In this document: in pieces, positions 42,034 to 50,298 of the stretch
Layout of the letters: each line of letters opens with the position of its first letter
Numbering within the stretch: the first letter of the stretch is position 1
Source of the DNA: UMGS1279 sp045577495
GTDB taxonomy: Bacteria > Bacillota > Clostridia > Oscillospirales > Acutalibacteraceae
NCBI GenBank assembly: GCA_045577495.1
Contig: JAZNIK010000028.1
Coordinates: 1 to 64,000 of the forward strand
Direction of reading: 5' to 3'
Length of the DNA: 64,000 nt
Translations under genes and position numbers: made by a program
The notes under the pieces: model-generated
Database searches by the model: none
What the model was told of the DNA's origin: nothing
What the model saw: only the letters and a program-made list of their open reading frames with translations

Positions 42034-43536
42034 ATGGTTAAACTAAAAAAACGGTATTCTGCCGTATTGATGAGCATTTCCTCTTTACCATCAAAATATG
42101 GTATAGGTGGTTTTGGCGAGGAAACAGAGAAATTCATTAAATTTATAAAAGATGCTAACTTTTCTGCGTTGCAGGTTTTGCCCTTTAATCTACCCGATTA
42201 TGGCAATTCACCATATGGAAGTTGCTCTGCATTTGCGGGAAACTATCTTTACATTGACCCAAAAAGATTATATGAGATAGGCTATTTAACTCTTGATGAG
42301 CTTCAGGCATGTGAGTATAATGGCTCGCCGTTTACTGTCGATTATGAATTTGTTTTAAAAACAAAAAAACAGATGCTTATAAAGGCTTTTGATAGAGCTA
42401 TGCCGCTTATTGAAAATGATTTGCAAAAATTTGCAGATGATAATTCGTGGGCAGTTGATTATGCACTGTTTATGGCAATAAAGGATAAAAATAAGGGTGC
42501 TTGTTGGCAGAATTGGTGTGAAGATGAAAGAGATTATAAGATTGCCTTTTCAAATTATGATAAATATAAAAATATTGCTAGTTTCTACCTTTTTGAGCAA
42601 TATATTTTTTCATTGCAATATAAAGCTATAAAAGACTATGCCGAACAATTAGGCATTGCAATAATTGGCGATATACCTATATATGTTGCAGATGATAGCG
42701 TAGATGTTTGGAAAAACCCAAGACTATTTTCTCTAAATGAGGATTTTTCTAAAAAAGAGGTTGCAGGTGTTCCGCCTGATGATTTTTCAAAAGACGGTCA
42801 ACTTTGGGGGAATCCTGTTTATGCATGGGATGAACATAAAAATGAGGGTTTTAGTTGGTGGCTATCCCGTATGGAACGTACCTTAGAACTGTATGACATT
42901 GTTAGAATTGACCATTTTAGAGGCTTTGCATCATACTATTCAATTTCGGCAGATGCATTAGATGCTAAAAATGGTGTATGGAAAAAAGGCCCCGATACCG
43001 AGCTTTTTGATTTAATTTTACAAAAGTTTGATAAAGATAGAATTATCGCAGAGGATTTAGGAACCTATTCAAAGGATGTTGCAGAACTATTAGAGGCTAC
43101 GGGCATTAAAGGTATGCGTGTTGTTCAGTTTGGTTTTTCGGGTGGCGATAGCACCCATTTGCCACATAATTATCCACAAAACTCTGTTGCTTATGTTGGA
43201 ACGCACGATAATAACACTCTGCTTGGTTGGATATGGGATATGAACGATGCACAAAGAAAATACGCACTTGATTATTGTGGTTTTAAGGGTGCTGATTGGG
43301 GAGAGGGAGGATATTATAGCCAATCCTGCCGAGCAATAATTGAAACAGTATGGAAAACCTCCGCCAGTATCTCGGTTATTCCTTTTCAAGATTTGTGTGG
43401 ATTTGGCTCTGATGCCAGAATGAATATTCCGGGTGTACCTAAGGATAATTGGCGTTATAGAACGACATTTCAGACCATTGAACAAATTGATATTGAGTAT
43501 TTTAAATACATAAACAAGTTATATTATAGAAACTAA
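42034..43536 (+). CDS. malQ: 4-alpha-glucanotransferase
   Basis: Transfers alpha-1,4-glucan segments between acceptors during maltodextrin/glycogen use. The GH77 protein has 500 residues, the usual length. The N-terminus (SISSLPSKYGIGGFGEE), substrate region LPFNLPDYGNSPYGS, nucleophile area DIVRIDHFRGFASYY, acid/base IIAEDLG and transition-state stabiliser VGTHDNNT are all present. ATG start with GGTGAG. It lies between the U32 gene and a penicillin-binding protein, with no maltose transporter near. Confidence 0.94.
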   Translation: MVKLKKRYSAVLMSISSLPSKYGIGGFGEETEKFIKFIKDANFSALQVLPFNLPDYGNSPYGSCSAFAGNYLYIDPKRLYEIGYLTLDELQACEYNGSPFTVDYEFVLKTKKQMLIKAFDRAMPLIENDLQKFADDNSWAVDYALFMAIKDKNKGACWQNWCEDERDYKIAFSNYDKYKNIASFYLFEQYIFSLQYKAIKDYAEQLGIAIIGDIPIYVADDSVDVWKNPRLFSLNEDFSKKEVAGVPPDDFSKDGQLWGNPVYAWDEHKNEGFSWWLSRMERTLELYDIVRIDHFRGFASYYSISADALDAKNGVWKKGPDTELFDLILQKFDKDRIIAEDLGTYSKDVAELLEATGIKGMRVVQFGFSGGDSTHLPHNYPQNSVAYVGTHDNNTLLGWIWDMNDAQRKYALDYCGFKGADWGEGGYYSQSCRAIIETVWKTSASISVIPFQDLCGFGSDARMNIPGVPKDNWRYRTTFQTIEQIDIEYFKYINKLYYRN

Positions 43537-43584
43537 TTTTGATTAAAGTTTCTCATTTAGTACACACTAAAAAAGGTGATATAA

Positions 43585-45177
43585 ATGAGAAACTTTTTTT
43601 ATACCTTTCAAATAAGGTGTATAATTTCTTTAAGCATTATAACCGCCATGATGCTTATTTGCATCGTTAGGGTTATAAATATAAATTCTGATGAGAGGCT
43701 TGCGACAAACACTACTAACACAGTAACTGTTGATTTACAGAAAAAAAGGGGAGATATTTACTTTAGTAATGGAGAGAATATAACATCATCTGAGGAAAAG
43801 TATGCCACTGTTTTTTTGCCTACCGAATCTGCAATTATTGAGTTTTCAAAATTGGCGGTGGGTCAGCAGAAAAAATCAGGGCTTGAAAAACTAAGCAACA
43901 AAAAACCGACGGTTTTAATAAATAAAACACCTGTTGATGCGTTAGGTGTTTATAAATATAAAATAAAAGAAAGATATTCGAATGTGTTTTCATTAGAGCA
44001 TATTTTAGGATATGTTGATAATACAAATCACGGTTGTATGGGACTTGAAAAAGCGTATGATGACCTGCTTTTTAGTGATGGTGATTTTAGCGTTTCTTTC
44101 GAGTGTGATGCTTCGGGAGAGTTCTTGTTAGGCGGTGAGCCTATTGTAAACAACGAGGCTAACGAAAACGGACTTTTTTTAACCATAGATAAAAAAATTC
44201 AAAGCATAGCAGAAAATGCTTTTGAAGATATAAAAAAAGGCGCGGTTGTAATAACAGAAGTAAAAAGTGGAAAAATTAAAGGTATGGTTAGCAAACCGAG
44301 TTTTGATATAAATAATCTATCAGAATATATAAATCAAAAAGATTCTCCATTTTTAAATAGAGTGTTGTCGGCATATAGTGTAGGCTCGGTTTTCAAACCA
44401 CTTGTTGCGGCAACAATGCTTGAAACGGGTAATGGTAATTTTGTGCATAACTGTAGCGGATATAGTGAGTTTTTAGGCCTTAGGTTTTACTGTAACAATC
44501 ATAACGGTCACGGAAAAATGAATTTAAATGAAGCGTTAAAACTGTCCTGTAACACCTATTTTTATAATGGCGCACAAAGAGTAAAAAGTAGTGATTTAAG
44601 TACAATGGCGGCGGCATTTGGGTTTGGTAATAAACTAAAGATAGCGGATTCTATTTATACACAAGCGGGTAGTATAACGCCAAATGAACAGTTAAAAAAG
44701 TCCTCTGCCTCTGTTGCCAATTTTGCTATCGGGCAAGGCAATATTGCGTTATCACCACTTGTAATAAGCAATCTTTATTCGGCAATCGCAAATGATGGAG
44801 CTTATTATGAGCCAACCATTATAGAGGGGATAAAAACAAATCAAGGGTACGAAAAAGGAGAACCGGGTCAAAAAAATATTGTTTTTTCAAAGGCAACGGC
44901 GGCGGTTTTAAAAGAGGCGTTGATAGATACGGTGGAAATGGGAACAGGTACATCCGCAAAGCCTGATTTTTATGGTGCGGGAGGAAAAACCGCAACCGCC
45001 CAAACAGGTCAATATGAAAAAGGAAAAGAGATTTTAAACGCTTGGTTTTGTGGCTTTTTTCCCGCAAAAGAGCCTAAATATGTTATTGTTATAATGCTTG
45101 AAAATGCATCTTCGGGCGGTAATGATTGTGCACCGATTTTTAAAAAAATCGCAGATAATATTTCATTATTAGGGTGA
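43585..45177 (+). CDS. Class B penicillin-binding protein (transpeptidase) with KTA motif
   Basis: A 530-residue membrane-anchored D,D-transpeptidase. One N-terminal helix (about 10-30), a short dimerisation-type region, and the transpeptidase domain with active-site Ser268 in SVFK (SxxK), SCN (321-323, SxN) and K468-T469-A470, where most relatives have KTG. It lacks the transglycosylase domain and PASTA repeats. The family cross-links peptidoglycan in elongation, division or spore cortex (SpoVD/PbpA/FtsI); the exact role is unclear without a phylogeny. ATG start with AAAGGTGAT. No division genes are nearby. Confidence 0.88.
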   Translation: MRNFFYTFQIRCIISLSIITAMMLICIVRVININSDERLATNTTNTVTVDLQKKRGDIYFSNGENITSSEEKYATVFLPTESAIIEFSKLAVGQQKKSGLEKLSNKKPTVLINKTPVDALGVYKYKIKERYSNVFSLEHILGYVDNTNHGCMGLEKAYDDLLFSDGDFSVSFECDASGEFLLGGEPIVNNEANENGLFLTIDKKIQSIAENAFEDIKKGAVVITEVKSGKIKGMVSKPSFDINNLSEYINQKDSPFLNRVLSAYSVGSVFKPLVAATMLETGNGNFVHNCSGYSEFLGLRFYCNNHNGHGKMNLNEALKLSCNTYFYNGAQRVKSSDLSTMAAAFGFGNKLKIADSIYTQAGSITPNEQLKKSSASVANFAIGQGNIALSPLVISNLYSAIANDGAYYEPTIIEGIKTNQGYEKGEPGQKNIVFSKATAAVLKEALIDTVEMGTGTSAKPDFYGAGGKTATAQTGQYEKGKEILNAWFCGFFPAKEPKYVIVIMLENASSGGNDCAPIFKKIADNISLLG

Positions 45178-45202
45178 AAAATAATATTTTTCAAAAAAGT
45201 AC

Positions 45203-45231
45203 TTGCAAAAATTTTAAAACTATGGTATCAT
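45203..45231 (+). promoter_or_regulatory. Sigma-A promoter of secG
   Basis: TTGCAA at 45203-45208, a 17-bp spacer, TATCAT at 45226-45231, about 35 bp before the secG ATG. Confidence 0.8.
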
Positions 45232-45266
45232 ATTTGCCGTGAAATGTTAAAAAAAGGAGCATTGTT

Positions 45267-45515
45267 ATGGCAGTATTAGAAATTGTTATCGGTGCAATTA
45301 TTTTACTTCTTTCGTTAGTAATTATCTTTGTTGTTATTATGCAAGAGGGTCATCGTTCTGGTATCAATGGCGCTATTTCCGGTGGTGCAGATACATTTTT
45401 GTCTAAAAATAAAGCTAGAACTGTTGATGCATTTTTGGCTCGTTGGACCAAATACATTGCTATTGCATTTTTTGTTTTAACAATTGTTGCTAACTTTATT
45501 GCACTTAAAAAGTAA
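45267..45515 (+). CDS. secG: Preprotein translocase subunit SecG
   Basis: An 82-residue membrane protein of the SecYEG channel. Two hydrophobic helices (about 3-25 and 60-80) enclose the SecG loop motif VVIMQEGHRSGINGAISGGA followed by FLSKNKARTVDAFLARWTK. ATG start with AAAAGGAG. In many Firmicutes secG is followed by rnr and smpB; here it is a single-gene unit with its own promoter and terminator. Confidence 0.93.
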   Translation: MAVLEIVIGAIILLLSLVIIFVVIMQEGHRSGINGAISGGADTFLSKNKARTVDAFLARWTKYIAIAFFVLTIVANFIALKK

Positions 45516-45533
45516 AAAAGCTTATGTATAAAA

Positions 45534-45566
45534 AAAGCTCTCTACCGTTTTGGTAGAGAGCTTTTT
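45534..45566. terminator. Bidirectional terminator between secG and tmcAL
   Basis: A perfect 13-bp stem (45534-45546 with 45552-45564), loop GTTTT, with A-run on the left and T-run on the right, serving both convergent genes. Confidence 0.9.
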
Positions 45567-45571
45567 GACAT

Positions 45572-46762
45572 TTAAAAGGTTTTAAAAAGTTTATTTGTAT
45601 ATTCTGTTTTACCGCCAACAGGTCGTTGAAGTGACAGGGAATATATATCTCCAGCTCTTACTTCAAGTCTTGCAAGCTCGGCTGCGCTTGAACTGATTTT
45701 TTCTGCCTCTTTTAATGAAGAAATTAGTGGGACTTTTGAAAGTTTTGCGGCGGTTGACAATACCTTTGCGCCTTTTTCAGTCATACCCAAAACTCTAATG
45801 TAGGGAACAGGTTGCTTTTGCAGGTTTGAGGTCACCCCCAAATATGAGGCTAAAATTATTCGTCTTAGTCTGGCATGAGTATAACGTTTTGATTTAACCG
45901 CACTTAAAATTTCTTCAAGAGTTGAAAATTCGTTAGCTGCCGAAATTATGCGGTTTTCAAGCCCCTCAGAAACATCGGGAACATCTCTTAATTTTTCTGC
46001 AGTTTGGGTTCTAAGATGTGCTACCATTGCTCTATCAAGTAAATACGTGCTTGAATAGTGCTTTTCGTTTACCTCTTGTGCAAAAATTTCAAACGCTTCT
46101 TTTGTCATATAATTTATTTTTCTGTCAAGCAAGGTGGGGGCTTTTCTAAGCTCTGATGCGCTACAAAAAGTATCGGTTTTTACTGAACTATCATGACTCG
46201 TTCCAATGCGTTTAATTGCCTCAAAATCAACCGACATTTTAAGTCGCTCGGCGGCAAGAATATACTCAACCGCAAGAGTATCATTAGGATTATTTAAAAT
46301 ACTTGTATTGTTTTGCAAGGATAATTTTTCTACGGCTGTTTGACGCGCTGCCGCAAAAGTTACACCTTTTGCGAGTTCGGCTTTTAATATTGGGTGTAGA
46401 TTTGGATTGCTTAATACTGCGGCAACTGATTTTAAAGAGGAGATTGAGCCACATTCACTACCAAAGCAGATGGTATCAACAACGCCAAGACTGTTTAAAA
46501 TATCAACCGCACCTGATGCGAAATACATAGCAGTAGAAATACTATATGGCAACGGCAACTCTAAAACAAGGTCAACACCGCTAAGAATGGCTGCTTTGGT
46601 ACGAGCAAATTTTGATATTATTGATGGCTCGCCGCGTTGAACAAAGTTGCCGCTCATAACTGCTACAATTGCTGTATCATTTTTGGCTTTTACGGTATCT
46701 ACTAAATGCTTGTGCCCGTTATGGAAAGGATTGAATTCGGCGATGGTGCCATAAATCTTCAA
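45572..46762 (-). CDS. tmcAL: tRNA(Met) cytidine acetate ligase
   Basis: A 396-residue nucleotidyltransferase-fold enzyme that activates acetate with ATP and attaches it to the wobble C34 of elongator tRNA(Met) (YlbM in Bacillus). The N-terminus AEFNPFHNGHKHLV carries the HxGH-type motif; VMSGNFVQRGEPSIISKFARTK and FGSECGS follow. TTG start (CAA at 46760-46762) behind AGGTGAT. It is divergent from ackA. Both genes handle acetate, which is amusing but probably coincidental. Confidence 0.92.
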   Translation of the reverse strand: MKIYGTIAEFNPFHNGHKHLVDTVKAKNDTAIVAVMSGNFVQRGEPSIISKFARTKAAILSGVDLVLELPLPYSISTAMYFASGAVDILNSLGVVDTICFGSECGSISSLKSVAAVLSNPNLHPILKAELAKGVTFAAARQTAVEKLSLQNNTSILNNPNDTLAVEYILAAERLKMSVDFEAIKRIGTSHDSSVKTDTFCSASELRKAPTLLDRKINYMTKEAFEIFAQEVNEKHYSSTYLLDRAMVAHLRTQTAEKLRDVPDVSEGLENRIISAANEFSTLEEILSAVKSKRYTHARLRRIILASYLGVTSNLQKQPVPYIRVLGMTEKGAKVLSTAAKLSKVPLISSLKEAEKISSSAAELARLEVRAGDIYSLSLQRPVGGKTEYTNKLFKTF

Positions 46763-46801
46763 AAAATCACCTACTTTACGGTATTTTCGTTAAAATAACA
46801 C

Positions 46802-46830
46802 TTGAAAAAATATGTAAAATATTGTATTAT
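46802..46830 (+). promoter_or_regulatory. Sigma-A promoter of ackA
   Basis: TTGAAA at 46802-46807, a 17-bp spacer, TATTAT at 46825-46830. It leaves a leader of more than 110 bases before the ackA start. Confidence 0.78.
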
Positions 46831-46860
46831 ATTTTAATATAGGACCTGTATGTTTTTATA

Positions 46861-46878
46861 GTATTATAATTATAATAC
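46861..46878. promoter_or_regulatory. Perfect 18-bp palindrome in the ackA leader
   Basis: GTATTATAATTATAATAC reads the same on both strands and lies about 30 bp downstream of the ackA -10 element, where a repressor could block elongation. It does not match the Rex or CcpA consensus I know. Confidence 0.55.
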
Positions 46879-46949
46879 AACACTTGTAAAAAAGGTTCAA
46901 TAGTTTTTTAAAAATTTGTCACTTTAGTGGCGGAATGGAGTCGGATAAA

Positions 46950-48158
46950 ATGAAAGTATTAGTTGTAAACGCAGGTAGTTCATCACTTAAATATCAGCTT
47001 ATTGATATGCAAAGTGAAACAATGATTGCTAAGGGTAATTGTGAGCGTATTGGTGGAGATGCAGTTTTAACACATAAGGCTGCAGACGGCAGAACAGTTG
47101 TTATTGAAGAAAAAATGCCTACCCATAGTGAAGCCTTAGATAACGTTATTTTAGCTTTAACAAAAAGCGAAGCGGCAGTTATCAGTTCTTTAGAAGAGAT
47201 TTCTGCAGTTGGTCATCGCGTTGTTCAGGGCGGTTCTAAGTTCTGTCAATCCAGCATTATTACCGAAGAAGTTATTGCAGAGGTAGAAAAATTCAACCCT
47301 CTTGCACCGCTTCATAATCCTGCAAATATTCTTGGTATTCGCGCTTGTACAAAGGTGCTTGGCGAGGATATTCCTCAGGTTGCAGTATTTGATACTTCTT
47401 TCCATTCCGGTATGCCACAAAAGGCATATATGTATGGTGTTCCATATGAGTTTTATGAGAAATACGGCATTCGTCGTTATGGCTTCCATGGTACTTCTCA
47501 CCGTTTTGTAAGTCAGCGTGTTGCAGATTTGATGGGTAAGGATATTAAAGACCTTAAAATCATCACCTGCCACCTTGGTAACGGCGCATCTATTGCGGCT
47601 GTTAACGGTGGTGTATCGGTAGATACAACAATGGGCTTTACTCCTCTTGATGGCTTTATTATGGGTACCCGTAGCGGTTCGTTAGACCCATCTGTTGTTA
47701 CCTTTATTGCCGAAAAAGAGGGTATGTCATTTGCTGAGGTTGATAGTTTGCTCAATAAAAAATCAGGTGTTCTTGGCATTTCGGGTGTTTCTAACGATAA
47801 CCGTGATGTTTGCGAGGCTGCGGCATCGGGTAACGAACGCGCTAAACTTGCTATTGAAATGCAAAACTATCAAATCATTAAATATATTGGTAGCTATGTT
47901 GCTGCTATGAACGGCGTTGACGCTATCGTATTTACAGGCGGTATCGGTGAAAATAACTACGATATTCGTGAGAATGTTTGCGAGAGCCTTACCTACTTAG
48001 GTCTTGAAATTGATAAGGCATATAATAAAGAACACGCACACACCCGTGGCGGAGATATTAAAATATCTACCGACGCTTCAAAGGTTGCTGTTTTTGCAGT
48101 TTCTACCGATGAGGAAATGGTTATCGCACGCGATACAAAAGCTTTAATTTCTAAATAA
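46950..48158 (+). CDS. ackA: Acetate kinase
   Basis: Makes ATP from acetyl phosphate, the last step of acetate fermentation. The protein has 402 residues. N-terminal VLVVNAGSSSLKYQL, FDTSFHSGMP, GFHGTSHRFV, HLGNGAS (adenosine/phosphate), DTTMGFTPLDG and GIGENN are all present. I chose ATG 46950 behind GGAG with nine-base spacing; an in-frame ATG 15 bp upstream overlaps that site. pta is not adjacent. galK follows after 25 bp, so ackA and the galactose genes may share a transcript. Confidence 0.96.
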   Translation: MKVLVVNAGSSSLKYQLIDMQSETMIAKGNCERIGGDAVLTHKAADGRTVVIEEKMPTHSEALDNVILALTKSEAAVISSLEEISAVGHRVVQGGSKFCQSSIITEEVIAEVEKFNPLAPLHNPANILGIRACTKVLGEDIPQVAVFDTSFHSGMPQKAYMYGVPYEFYEKYGIRRYGFHGTSHRFVSQRVADLMGKDIKDLKIITCHLGNGASIAAVNGGVSVDTTMGFTPLDGFIMGTRSGSLDPSVVTFIAEKEGMSFAEVDSLLNKKSGVLGISGVSNDNRDVCEAAASGNERAKLAIEMQNYQIIKYIGSYVAAMNGVDAIVFTGGIGENNYDIRENVCESLTYLGLEIDKAYNKEHAHTRGGDIKISTDASKVAVFAVSTDEEMVIARDTKALISK

Positions 48159-48183
48159 GTTTTGTCTGCCTTGGGGGATATAT

Positions 48184-49461
48184 ATGTCAGTTAAAGATAT
48201 TTGTTCTATTATAAATAATGGTGGTTACGATAAAGATTTTGCTTTAATGTATCAATCTACCGACCAACCGCGTAAGCGTTATTTAAATTCTGTTTTAGAG
48301 TTTGAAAAACTATATGGTGATGCTAATGAAATTAGATTATTTAGTGCGCCGGGAAGAACGGAGGTTGGCGGCAACCATACCGACCATCAACATGGCAGAG
48401 TTTTAGCGGGTAGCGTTGATTTAGACGTTATTGCAGTTGTTGCCAAAAATGATGATAATATTGTTCGTATTAAGTCTGAGGGCTATGATATGGACGTTAT
48501 TGACCTAAATGAACTCGAACCGGTTGATAACGAAATTGGTCGAGCATCCGCTCTTATCCGCGGTATGTGTGGCATCATTAAAAAACAAGGCTATAACATT
48601 GGCGGTTTTAACGCTTATACAACCTCTAATGTTTTAAAAGGCTCCGGTCTTTCTTCCTCGGCTGCATTTGAGGTTTTGGTTGGTGTTATTTTAAGCCACC
48701 TGTTTAATGATGGCAAAATCAACCCTGTTGATATAGCAAAATTTGCCCAAAAGGCAGAAAATATTTATTTTGGTAAACCTTGCGGACTTATGGATCAGAT
48801 GGCTAGTTCTGTTGGTGGCTTTACCGCCATTGATTTTAACAATCCAAATGAGCCTGTAATAGAAAAAATCGATTTTAATCTTTCGGAGCATAAGCATCGC
48901 CTTTGCATTGTTAATACAGGTGGTAATCACGCAGATTTAACAGATGATTATGCATCAATTACCATAGAATGTAGCGAGATATCAAATGCTTTGGGTAAGA
49001 ATTTCTTGCGCGAGGTTGGTGAAAACGATTTTTATTCTAAAGTCGGAGAACTTAGAAAGAACTTTGGCGATAGAGCCGTGCTTCGCGCAATACATTTCTT
49101 TGCAGATAACGCACGAGTAGTAAAAGAAAAGGAAGCATTACTTAATAATAAATTTGATGAATTTTTAAAAATCATCACTGATTCAGGCAATTCGTCGTTT
49201 AAATATTTGCAAAATGTTTTTTCGGTTTCTTCACCTAAAGAACAAGGCTTGTCTTTGGCTTTAGCCTTAACCGAGAGATTTTTAGCAGGTCGTGGTGGTT
49301 ATAGAGTACACGGCGGTGGTTTTGCAGGTACTATTCAGGCATATATTCCTGATGATTTATTAGAAGAATATAAAAAACTTATTGAGTCGGTTTTTGGCGA
49401 GAGAAGTTGTTATGTTCTTAATATCCGCTCGGTTGGCGGTTATGCTTTAAGCGAAAAATAA
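48184..49461 (+). CDS. galK: Galactokinase
   Basis: Phosphorylates galactose at C1, the entry step of the Leloir pathway. The GHMP kinase has 425 residues. FSAPGRTEVGGNHTDHQHG is the galactokinase substrate motif, VLKGSGLSSSAAFEVLVG the GHMP ATP-binding motif, and GLMDQMASSVGG and HGGGFAGTIQAYI later motifs. ATG start with GGGGG. galT lies two genes downstream; galE is not in the window. A structured intergenic element follows. Confidence 0.95.
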   Translation: MSVKDICSIINNGGYDKDFALMYQSTDQPRKRYLNSVLEFEKLYGDANEIRLFSAPGRTEVGGNHTDHQHGRVLAGSVDLDVIAVVAKNDDNIVRIKSEGYDMDVIDLNELEPVDNEIGRASALIRGMCGIIKKQGYNIGGFNAYTTSNVLKGSGLSSSAAFEVLVGVILSHLFNDGKINPVDIAKFAQKAENIYFGKPCGLMDQMASSVGGFTAIDFNNPNEPVIEKIDFNLSEHKHRLCIVNTGGNHADLTDDYASITIECSEISNALGKNFLREVGENDFYSKVGELRKNFGDRAVLRAIHFFADNARVVKEKEALLNNKFDEFLKIITDSGNSSFKYLQNVFSVSSPKEQGLSLALALTERFLAGRGGYRVHGGGFAGTIQAYIPDDLLEEYKKLIESVFGERSCYVLNIRSVGGYALSEK

Positions 49462-49466
49462 GTATA

Positions 49467-49522
49467 TATAATCCGAAGTTATTTAATCGTATGGTTTGCG
49501 ATTGCTCATGCTTCGGATTATA
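49467..49522 (+). other. Structured intergenic element after galK
   Basis: A 12-bp outer stem (49467-49478 with 49511-49522) encloses a smaller AATCG/CGATT stem. No T-run follows directly. It could be a weak terminator, processing hairpin or attenuator between galK and the DUF554 gene. Confidence 0.55.
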
Positions 49523-49556
49523 TCTATTATTAGAAAGTTTTTTAGAAGGTTAAAAA

Positions 49557-50285
49557 ATGATTGGTTTAGGTACAATTATTAACGTTGTTGCAATCATTTT
49601 GGGTACACTTATTGGTGTTTTATTTCACAAATGCATACCTAAAAGATTAGAACAAACGGTCATTCACGGTATTGGTTTGTCGGTTTGCTTTATTGGTATT
49701 TCGGGCGTATTTTCCAAAATGCTCTTTTTACAAGAAGGTAATCTTGAAACAAAGGACACTATGCTTATGGTTGCTTCGCTTGTGTTTGGCGCGGTTATTG
49801 GAGAACTTATAAACATTGAAAAATGGCTAGAACTATTTGGCGATTTTTGCAAATCACGTCTAACGTGTGGCAAAACAAATTCTCGTTTTACTGAAGGTTT
49901 TGTATCGTCTTCCTTGCTTTTTTGTGTCGGAGCTATGGCTATAGTAGGCTCTTTAGAAGATGGACTTAGCGGAAATTCTTCTACCCTTTTTGCTAAATCC
50001 TTGATGGATGGCACAATGTCAATCTTTTTTGCATCAACTATGGGAATTGGTGTATGCTTTTCAATAATTCCCGTTTTTGTTTATCAGGGTGGCATAACAC
50101 TTCTAGCGGGGGTTATCGAGCCATATTTAAGCCAAACACTTATAAACCGAATTTCACTTGTTGGTTCTGTTTTAATTTTTGCTATAGGAATAAATTTGCT
50201 CGGCGAAAAAAGAATTAAAATAGGCAATCTTTTACCGGCTGTATTTGTTCCGGTACTTTACGAAATTATTATTAACTTGATATAA
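49557..50285 (+). CDS. DUF554 family membrane protein (YdfK/YqgA-like)
   Basis: A 242-residue membrane protein with about seven helices. It starts GLGTIINVVAIILGTLIGVLF, typical for DUF554, with LVFGAVIGELINIEKWLE and LFCVGAMAIVGSLEDGLSGN further on. The function is unknown; a transporter role is often suggested. It sits between galK and galT, which could indicate sugar or product export, but DUF554 genes occur in many contexts. ATG start with AGAAGG; galT follows after 13 bp. Confidence 0.85.
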   Translation: MIGLGTIINVVAIILGTLIGVLFHKCIPKRLEQTVIHGIGLSVCFIGISGVFSKMLFLQEGNLETKDTMLMVASLVFGAVIGELINIEKWLELFGDFCKSRLTCGKTNSRFTEGFVSSSLLFCVGAMAIVGSLEDGLSGNSSTLFAKSLMDGTMSIFFASTMGIGVCFSIIPVFVYQGGITLLAGVIEPYLSQTLINRISLVGSVLIFAIGINLLGEKRIKIGNLLPAVFVPVLYEIIINLI

Positions 50286-50298
50286 ATGGGTGTGTAAA

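Noticed and set aside
43537..43584. Hairpin between malQ and the penicillin-binding protein as terminator
   Set aside because: The AGAAACT/AAGTTTCT pairing is short, has a long loop and no T-run.
45572..48158. Functional link of tmcAL and ackA through acetate
   Set aside because: The genes are divergent with separate signals, and both are housekeeping genes found in many contexts.
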